NCBI GenBank assembly: GCA_025455205.1
Contig: JALOMZ010000045.1
Coordinates: 1-8,998 of the forward strand
Direction of reading: 5' to 3'
DNA length: 8,998 nucleotides
Source: Chitinophagaceae bacterium
GTDB lineage: Bacteria > Bacteroidota > Bacteroidia > Chitinophagales > Chitinophagaceae
Shown here in pieces: positions 5,137 through 8,998 of this stretch. The notes below the pieces were generated by a model. The model worked only from the letters and a program-made list of their open reading frames with translations. It was not told the DNA's origin and ran no database searches. The position numbers and the translations under genes were made by a program. Every line of letters starts with the position of its first letter. Position 1 is the stretch's first letter.

Positions 5137-6537
5137 TCAATTGAACACCTTCTCGAAAATAGTGACCCAGGAAGACCTTTGCTTGTATTCGGCCTCCCGG
5201 CCATAACATCCTTCCCCTTCATAGATGGCATCGGCATCATACTGATTACTCACCCGACTGCGGCTTCGGATGTAACCCCGCTCCCGCAGGTTCATCACTT
5301 CTGATGCCATGGCGCCTTTTACCCATTGCACCATCATGGCATGATCCAATTTTTCCGGCTTGTACGCCAGGGTAACCAGAATGTAGGCCTTTGAATTATA
5401 ATCATTCTCCTTTTCAAATATGTATACCAGGCAAGCATGCTTATAGGTGGTGGCATTGGTCTGACTGCTGGCGACAGGCTTCTGATCCGGTGTATTCCAG
5501 GGCACCACCATTCCCTGGGCATTTACCTTATAGACCGAATCGTTTCGCCGTAATTGCGTGGTGGAATAACTGGTTCCCAACACAAGCGAATCAAACTGGA
5601 ATGAATAGGTCATTTTGCCCTCCTTGTTGATTAAGCCCCACTTATTGCGGTAATGCACCGGCGCCTGATTGTTGGGAAACATGAATGGAAATGCCATATC
5701 GGCCGCTACAGGCTTGAACGCCATCAACCCCTGGTCATTCGCATAGGTCCATTGCTCCCGCCCCACCATAATGGGGATCATCCTATCGGCATCAAACAGC
5801 TTGTCGATGGCTGGTTCAAAGCGGGTTTTATAGAAAGCATCCCGAATCTTCTGAGGTACAGTCAGGAATTTGCCCTTTTCCTGGTTGGCCGCAATGTCAA
5901 ACAGGAAAACGGTGTCGGCCCAGAAATAGGCCAGTAGCTTGTTGAGGTCATGAACTTTGGTTGCACCAGGCATTTTCATGCTCAGTCGCTCCCCACTCCG
6001 GTTGTAAAACTGGAACCCGCCGCCTTCCTGCTGCCCGGTGCATTGAATCCTGTAAGCGTTCTTATATAAGTTGATCCAGTAGTTGGAGCAAATGAGATAG
6101 CCCTGCGGATGAAAGAGGTTACCGTCTGCACTCACAAAGCCCGGATCGTATACCGAAATGGTGCCGGGAAATTTGAATTGACCTGTTTTTTCGTTGCGCA
6201 GAAATTTTCCGCCGTCCGGCATCACCGCATACAGAAAGTGAACATCTGGCTGCCCGCTCCATTGGGAGACCAGCCTCACCGCAGGAATTTTGATAACATA
6301 ATCCGAAACGAATTCGGGTTGCTTTGCATACCCGTATGCCGACACGTCAATTTTCTTCCGTTCCCGGGTCTCCTTATTTACCAGCCAAAATGATCCCGGA
6401 GGCAGTTCCCCGCTTTTGACCGTGTCCTGGTATTCAATATCAAACAGACTTCTGGGCACCCCGGTCGGCTGGGCACCGGCTTCCATGCAGCAGTACAGCA
6501 AGGAAATGACAGAAACGATTATTGCGTTGTGCCTCAT
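5137..6537 (-). CDS. Secreted WG-repeat-containing protein
   Basis: The product is a 466-residue exported protein. The start chosen is ATG at 6537-6535, giving a signal peptide MRHNAIIVSVISLLYCCMEA before GAQ; the frame extends 26 codons upstream through an unlikely G/P/W-rich segment. The clearest domain is a WG repeat at about residues 295-320 (YRNKWGLINKEGKMTYSFQF). A degenerate neighbour starts near 266 (YANDQGLMAFKPV) and looser X-hydrophobic-N-G-like strands occur at 50-60 and 176-186, suggesting a beta-rich repeat fold. Residues about 365-466 form a separate region without a recognised motif: a strand-rich part, a likely helix (KLDHAMMVQWVKGAMASEVMNLRERG) and an aromatic tail. Two Cys in the signal region argue little for lipidation, since no proper lipobox is visible. 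Function unknown; probably periplasmic or surface-located. Transcribed convergently to the FadL-like gene. Confidence 0.85.
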   Translation of the reverse strand: MRHNAIIVSVISLLYCCMEAGAQPTGVPRSLFDIEYQDTVKSGELPPGSFWLVNKETRERKKIDVSAYGYAKQPEFVSDYVIKIPAVRLVSQWSGQPDVHFLYAVMPDGGKFLRNEKTGQFKFPGTISVYDPGFVSADGNLFHPQGYLICSNYWINLYKNAYRIQCTGQQEGGGFQFYNRSGERLSMKMPGATKVHDLNKLLAYFWADTVFLFDIAANQEKGKFLTVPQKIRDAFYKTRFEPAIDKLFDADRMIPIMVGREQWTYANDQGLMAFKPVAADMAFPFMFPNNQAPVHYRNKWGLINKEGKMTYSFQFDSLVLGTSYSTTQLRRNDSVYKVNAQGMVVPWNTPDQKPVASSQTNATTYKHACLVYIFEKENDYNSKAYILVTLAYKPEKLDHAMMVQWVKGAMASEVMNLRERGYIRSRSRVSNQYDADAIYEGEGCYGREAEYKQRSSWVTIFEKVFN

Positions 6538-6859
6538 ATCCTGGAAAAATACAGATTTTCCGGTCCCCCCCCACCTGCCCCACGGCTGCTCCTCCCGGTG
6601 TTCCTGCCAAAGCAACTGGATGCTTCACAATGCACAATTCAATATGTTGAAGCCCTGAGGGTGGAATTGCCATCTTCACGCAAACCTGTGCTTCCACAAC
6701 CATTGGTCGCACCTTGCTTTTTCCTTATTATTGAATTTTCTGCCATTAAAAGGGCAGCTGCATAAGCATGTTATTCTTCAGTAAATATCTTGTCAAAAGC
6801 CGGTGCAAAAATCATCCCTGGCACCACCCGGCTGATACCTCCTGCCACCAACGATCAAA
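6538..6859. other. Divergent intergenic region with C8 tract and weak hairpin; no gene seen
   Basis: This 322-bp gap lies between divergent start codons at 6537 and 6860. It contains a C8 homopolymer at 6565-6572 (G8 upstream of the WG-repeat gene in its own direction) and an AT-rich stretch at about 6718-6750. A 6-bp inverted repeat, AGCCGG (6798-6803) / CCGGCT (6828-6833), lies just before the plus-strand start. I found no exact TANNTTTG on either strand in a sensible position, and frames crossing it lack the codon bias of the neighbours. Confidence 0.5.
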
Positions 6860-7195
6860 ATGTACCCAAAACAAAATATGACACCCCCCTACTACGAATC
6901 CTCCCGCCACGAAAACAAGCTGCGGCTCATCAAACTCCTCGGGGCGCTGCCACTCCTTATTTATCCCATGGTACTCATTGCGGGCCTTATGGCACTGGCA
7001 GCACCCGGCGCAGGCATACACGGCCTCGATTCCTTCATTGCCGCTTCGTTCATTTGGGTATCGCTTACCTACCCGGTTACTTTTTTTGGCAGTATGCTGT
7101 TCAACAAGCGCCGCAGCCTGGTCATTGCCAGCCTGCCCCTGATGCACCTGGCACTCGCCCTGTTGCTGTTCGTTTTCTGGTGGATGCTGGGTTAG
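6860..7195 (+). CDS. Small three-helix integral membrane protein, unknown function
   Basis: The 111-residue protein begins with a hydrophilic, charged N-terminus (about 1-24, YYESSRHENKLRL). Three hydrophobic segments follow: about 25-48 (KLLGALPLLIYPMVLIAGLMAL), about 57-80 (SFIAASFIWVSLTYPVTFFG) and about 86-110 (LVIASLPLMHLALALLLFVFWW). A basic loop NKRR precedes helix 3, which by the positive-inside rule suggests the helix 2-3 loop and the N-terminus lie on the cytoplasmic side in a way that leaves the C-terminus outside. ATG at 6860 is taken, but ATG at 6878 (residue 7) is also possible. Neither has a clear SD. A larger open frame on the same strand (6790-7365) overlaps it but lacks this coherent membrane pattern. 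No family recognised. Confidence 0.75.
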   Translation: MYPKQNMTPPYYESSRHENKLRLIKLLGALPLLIYPMVLIAGLMALAAPGAGIHGLDSFIAASFIWVSLTYPVTFFGSMLFNKRRSLVIASLPLMHLALALLLFVFWWMLG

Positions 7196-7218
7196 CAGGA
7201 GCAACTCCATTCCTGCAT

Positions 7219-7258
7219 CCGCTCTTCTGGGTGTTCGTGCTTCAGCACCCGGAAGCGG
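7219..7258 (+). terminator. Bulged GC-rich hairpin after the three-TM gene
   Basis: CCGC-TC-TTCTGGGTG (7219-7233) pairs with CACCCGGAAGCGG (7246-7258): 13 pairs with one G-T wobble and a 2-nt bulge, around a 12-nt loop. It begins 23 bp after the stop at 7195. Only TTA follows it, so it is a poor intrinsic terminator by the classical rule, but it may stabilise or end the transcript. Confidence 0.4.
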
Positions 7259-7354
7259 TTATGGAATCCTATCTCCGACCGGTACTATCCACCGTTGGGA
7301 GAAACGCATCGCCCATCCCCCGCGCGGCAAGGCATGGGTGCGCCTGCAATGGCG

Positions 7355-7362
7355 TACCTTTG
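7355..7362 (+). promoter_or_regulatory. Exact -7 promoter element TACCTTTG for the 56-residue gene
   Basis: TACCTTTG matches TANNTTTG exactly and ends 22 nt before the GTG start at 7385, the same spacing as at the cupin gene. There is no convincing TTTG near -33. It supports both the reality and the start codon of the small gene. Confidence 0.5.
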
Positions 7363-7384
7363 TGATACCCGCTAAAACATTTTC

Positions 7385-7555
7385 GTGAAAAGATTCCTGG
7401 GTTATGCCATGGCCATCGGCGGCCTGCTCATGCTGATCTGGAATGCATATGCCAGCCTCAGTCATTCCAGCCTCAACACGGTGCCCATGATGCCTGCCAT
7501 CCTGTTTTGCCTCTTCGGTGCCGCCCTGCTCCGAAAGCCTAAGGCAAAAGAATAA
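7385..7555 (+). CDS. Small (56-residue) two-helix membrane protein with GTG start
   Basis: The frame from GTG at 7385 to tandem TAA TAA (7553-7558) encodes a 56-residue protein beginning MKRFLGYAMAIGGLLMLIWN. It has a basic start, a hydrophobic helix at about 4-22, a short polar turn (SLSHSSLN), a second helix at about 32-49 (VPMMPAILFCLFGAALL) and a basic tail RKPKAKE. That layout is a plausible helical hairpin with both ends in the cytoplasm. Codon use (GCC, CTG, GGC, ATC) matches the neighbours. An exact -7 element 22 nt upstream supports the GTG start; ATG at residue 9 would truncate helix 1. It stands alone, 189 bp after the previous gene and 95 bp before the SIMPL gene. Function unknown. 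Confidence 0.7.
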   Translation: MKRFLGYAMAIGGLLMLIWNAYASLSHSSLNTVPMMPAILFCLFGAALLRKPKAKE

Positions 7556-7619
7556 TAAGGCCCGAACGCCCTGCCACCGTCAGCCACCCCTTCTTTAGCA
7601 TTGCCTTAAGGCCTTTTTA
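7556..7619 (+). terminator. Weak terminator candidate ending in T5
   Basis: TAAGGC at the end of the small gene (7556-7561) is complementary to GCCTTA (7603-7608), which is followed at once by AGGCCTTTTTAG. GCCTTAAGGC itself is a 10-bp palindrome directly before the T5 run. The long (41-nt) loop or the zero-loop palindrome makes either form doubtful. Confidence 0.25.
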
Positions 7620-7650
7620 GCGTAGCTTGTAAAGACAAAGCCATTCGCAC

Positions 7651-8379
7651 ATGCAACACCTGGGCAAGATCATCATCGCCATCACCATTATCATAACGGC
7701 CTTCATTCTGGCCGGCGCCTGGAAATACCGTTTCAAGGGAGAAGAGACCATTGTGGTAACCGGGCTGGCTGAGAAGGATTTCACCAGCGACCTCATCGTT
7801 TGGCGGGGCCGCTTTGCCCAAACCAACACCAACCTGAAAAGCGCCTACCAGGCCATCAAGGACAATGAAAAAGCCGTGCGGGCCTATCTTGTGAGCAAGG
7901 GCCTCCCCGACAGCAGTTTCACCTTTTCATCGGTAGACCTGCTCCGGCAATACGACAACAAATTCGACAACTATGGCCGCAACATCGGCTCTGAATTCAA
8001 GGGCTACGAGCTCAGCGAATCCGTAACCGTACGCTCGGCCGACCTGGCGCTGGTGGAACGCGTGTCGCGCGAGGTGACAGAACTGCTGGAACAGGGCATA
8101 GAGTTCAATTCGCAGGCACCCGAATACTACTACACCCGGCTGAATGAACTGAAGATAGACCTGTTGGCCAAGGCCAGCGAAGATGCCCAACTGCGGGCCC
8201 AAACCATTGCGGCCAACAGCGGCAGCAGCCTGGGTAACCTGCGCAAGGCCAGCATGGGGGTATTCCAGATTACCGGCAAGAATATGAATGAAGACTACAG
8301 CTATGGCGGTGTATTCAATACCAGCAGCAAGGAAAAGACCGCGTCCATTACCCTGCGGGCCGAATACAAAACAGAGTAG
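7651..8379 (+). CDS. SIMPL (DUF541) domain protein, membrane-anchored
   Basis: The 242-residue protein has an N-terminal uncleaved signal-anchor (about 5-24, KIIIAITIIITAFILAGAW) followed by a SIMPL/DUF541 domain facing the periplasm. Recognisable family features are the opening strand GEETIVVTGLAEKDFTSDLIVWR (about 30-52), the helix NTNLKSAYQAIKDNEKAVRAYL, the GLPDSSF turn, the YELSESVTVR strand before a helix (about 120-148), the second helix block LNELKIDLLAKASEDAQLRAQ, and the final strand ASITLRAEY. Relatives include E. coli YggE and Brucella BP26, which form large periplasmic oligomers; YggE has been linked to oxidative-stress tolerance, but the biochemical role is unsettled. A degenerate TAGCTTG at 7623-7629 could be its -7 element. 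No neighbour suggests a specific pathway. Confidence 0.9.
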   Translation: MQHLGKIIIAITIIITAFILAGAWKYRFKGEETIVVTGLAEKDFTSDLIVWRGRFAQTNTNLKSAYQAIKDNEKAVRAYLVSKGLPDSSFTFSSVDLLRQYDNKFDNYGRNIGSEFKGYELSESVTVRSADLALVERVSREVTELLEQGIEFNSQAPEYYYTRLNELKIDLLAKASEDAQLRAQTIAANSGSSLGNLRKASMGVFQITGKNMNEDYSYGGVFNTSSKEKTASITLRAEYKTE

Positions 8380-8387
8380 CCGGACAG

Positions 8388-8411
8388 AACAAACTGCTTT
8401 AGAAATTTGTT
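8388..8411 (+). other. AT-only hairpin after the SIMPL gene
   Basis: AACAAA (8388-8393) pairs with TTTGTT (8406-8411), followed by TT and then A. A six-pair AT stem is marginal, so this is at best a weak terminator for the SIMPL transcript. Confidence 0.2.
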
Positions 8412-8453
8412 TTAACAGGGCAAGTCTCTGAAATGTGAGGGATTGATTAAACT

Positions 8454-8542
8454 CCAGGACACCAGGGAGGCACAAAGCACACCAAGCCTTTTTTGGCATT
8501 TCTCATAGTGATTTTAGTGCCTTCTTCGCGCCTTGGTGGTTA
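8454..8542. repeat. Degenerate palindromic dispersed repeat (CTTTGTGCC...CCTTGGTGGTTA type)
   Basis: The left arm ACCAGGGAGGCACAAAGCAC (8461-8480) is an imperfect reverse complement of the right arm GTGCCTTCTTCGCG CCTTGGTGGT (8517-8540), with a few mismatches and gaps. Inside are GCC-TTTTTT-GGC (8486-8497) and AT-rich spacer. The wording CTTTGTGCCT / CCTTGGTGGTTA matches a family of intergenic palindromes that I recall from many Bacteroidota and some other phyla. No frame through it resembles a protein. It may act as a terminator or be a MITE-like remnant. Confidence 0.55.
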
Positions 8543-8582
8543 CACTCACACCTGAGACAAGTGCTCCATTCAAAGCAGGACC

Positions 8583-8819
8583 ATGAAACGCTTCCAATGG
8601 GCCATACTCATAGCCACCATGTACTTACTGGTGTATGTGGTGCTGCTGGATACCGGCGTCTCACTGCGGCTGGCCTCCGCATTTTTTGCGCTGTCGCCGT
8701 TACCCGTTTTGTATATGGTGTACCACATTCTTCGGACCCCATACCAGGGCAAGGAATTGCAGGAAGGGGAGGAATTTGGCTATGGCGACAAACGCAGGGA
8801 AGACCTGTGGATTGTGTAA
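8583..8819 (+). CDS. Small two-helix membrane protein with charged C-terminal tail
   Basis: The 78-residue protein has helix 1 at about 5-22 (QWAILIATMYLLVYVVLL), a short loop DTGVSLR, helix 2 at about 30-50 (LASAFFALSPLPVLYMVYHI) and a long hydrophilic tail (about 51-78) rich in Glu, Lys and Arg (YQGKELQEGEEFGYGDKRRE). The pattern implies a helical hairpin with both termini on the same side, probably cytoplasmic. ATG at 8583 follows AGGACC, an SD-like purine block that is too close to be ideal. The next element is a strong terminator 47 bp after the stop. Similar short proteins are common in Bacteroidota, but I recognise no named family. Confidence 0.72.
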   Translation: MKRFQWAILIATMYLLVYVVLLDTGVSLRLASAFFALSPLPVLYMVYHILRTPYQGKELQEGEEFGYGDKRREDLWIV

Positions 8820-8866
8820 GTTTCTATTCTCAAATGATACAGTAACACAGGGACCACCACCAACAG

Positions 8867-8899
8867 AAATGCCTGCCTCCGAAAGAAGCAGGCATTTTT
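8867..8899 (+). terminator. Rho-independent terminator
   Basis: AAATGCCTGC (8867-8876) pairs perfectly with GCAGGCATTT (8888-8897) around an 11-nt loop, with T5 at 8895-8899. This is the best classical terminator in the window. On the minus strand the stem is followed by TTTCTG, so it may also stop the convergent gene that ends at 8915. Confidence 0.85.
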
Positions 8900-8914
8900 C
8901 TTAGAACATTTTTC

Positions 8915-8998
8915 CTAGCCTATGGCCCGGAAGCACAGCAGCGGAATATGGCTGTGGAAGGCCAGCAATTTGGTATGGCTGCCAAAGGCGAGGCTGGC
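8915..8998 (-). CDS. C-terminal fragment, probably of a universal stress protein (UspA family)
   Basis: On the minus strand a frame is open from the window edge (8998) to TAG at 8917-8915, giving 27 residues that end LLAFHSHIPLLCFRAIG. Its third codon positions are strongly GC-biased (GCC, CTC, GGC, CTG, TTC), as in the real genes here, whereas the other open frames at this edge are less so. The pattern S-x-T-K-x-L-A-x-H-S-H-I-P-L-L resembles the final helix and strand of UspA domains in Bacteroidota. The convergent terminator ending 15 bp beyond fits a gene end. A second open minus frame, ending at TAA 8903-8901, cannot be excluded. Confidence 0.4.
   Translation of the reverse strand, partial: ASLAFGSHTKLLAFHSHIPLLCFRAIG

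Noticed and set aside
6790..7365. Plus-strand open frame of 191 codons overlapping the three-TM gene
   Set aside because: Low-complexity Pro/His/Arg-rich translation; the overlapping frame 6860-7195 gives coherent membrane helices and better codon use.
7927..8499. Long antisense frame across the SIMPL gene
   Set aside because: Shadow of a GC3-rich gene; the sense frame has a recognisable domain.
1..8998. CRISPR array, tRNA/rRNA genes, transposase, phage or defence genes
   Set aside because: I found no regularly spaced repeats, no tRNA-like cloverleaf or CCA end, and no such protein motifs on either strand.

Overview
The window looks like ordinary chromosomal DNA of a Bacteroidota bacterium, most likely from the Chitinophagaceae/Chitinophagales. 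The evidence is a short FecI-like ECF sigma factor, an OmpP1/FadL-family outer-membrane protein with an NPAG motif, a WG-repeat secreted protein, signal peptides ending in A-Q, and several exact or near matches to the Bacteroidota -7 promoter element TANNTTTG. Codons favour GCC, CTG, GGC and AGC, so base composition is moderately GC-rich for the phylum. No identification below genus level is possible from sequence reading alone.

Layout from left to right. Bases 1-15 (minus) are probably the first codons of a gene downstream of the sigma factor, a plausible FecR anti-sigma. Bases 100-693 (minus) encode the ECF sigma factor, which starts at TTG. Bases 694-1051 are non-coding and hold the sigma promoter and a 10-bp inverted repeat around a hairpin. 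Bases 1052-1582 (minus) encode a secreted protein with a glycine-zipper-like segment. A divergent intergenic region with three GGCGGAT heptamers follows. Bases 1830-2156 (plus) encode a small cupin, and 2246-3295 (plus) a short flavin amine-oxidase-like enzyme; these two may be co-transcribed. A 361-bp gap holds three alternating GTGAC/GTCAC arms and precedes the FadL-like protein at 3657-4946 (plus). A 14-bp perfect hairpin separates that gene from the convergent WG-repeat protein at 5137-6537 (minus). After a 322-bp divergent gap come a three-TM protein (6860-7195), a 56-residue GTG-start protein too short for most gene callers (7385-7555), a membrane-anchored SIMPL/DUF541 protein (7651-8379), a degenerate palindromic dispersed repeat, a two-TM protein (8583-8819) and a strong terminator. 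At the right edge a minus-strand frame is probably the C-terminus of a universal stress protein.

How the genes relate. Apart from sigma/anti-sigma and perhaps cupin/amine oxidase, the genes look like independent short transcription units, mostly concerned with the cell envelope (FadL channel, secreted WG and glycine-zipper proteins, SIMPL protein, three small membrane proteins). I see no phage, transposase, CRISPR, toxin-antitoxin or defence cassette. I do not see convincing evidence for a large undescribed system. The most interesting signals are small: the palindromic repeat near 8454-8542, the GTGAC arm array near 3482-3508, the hidden 56-residue gene, and the fixed 22-nt spacing of the -7 motif to three different start codons.
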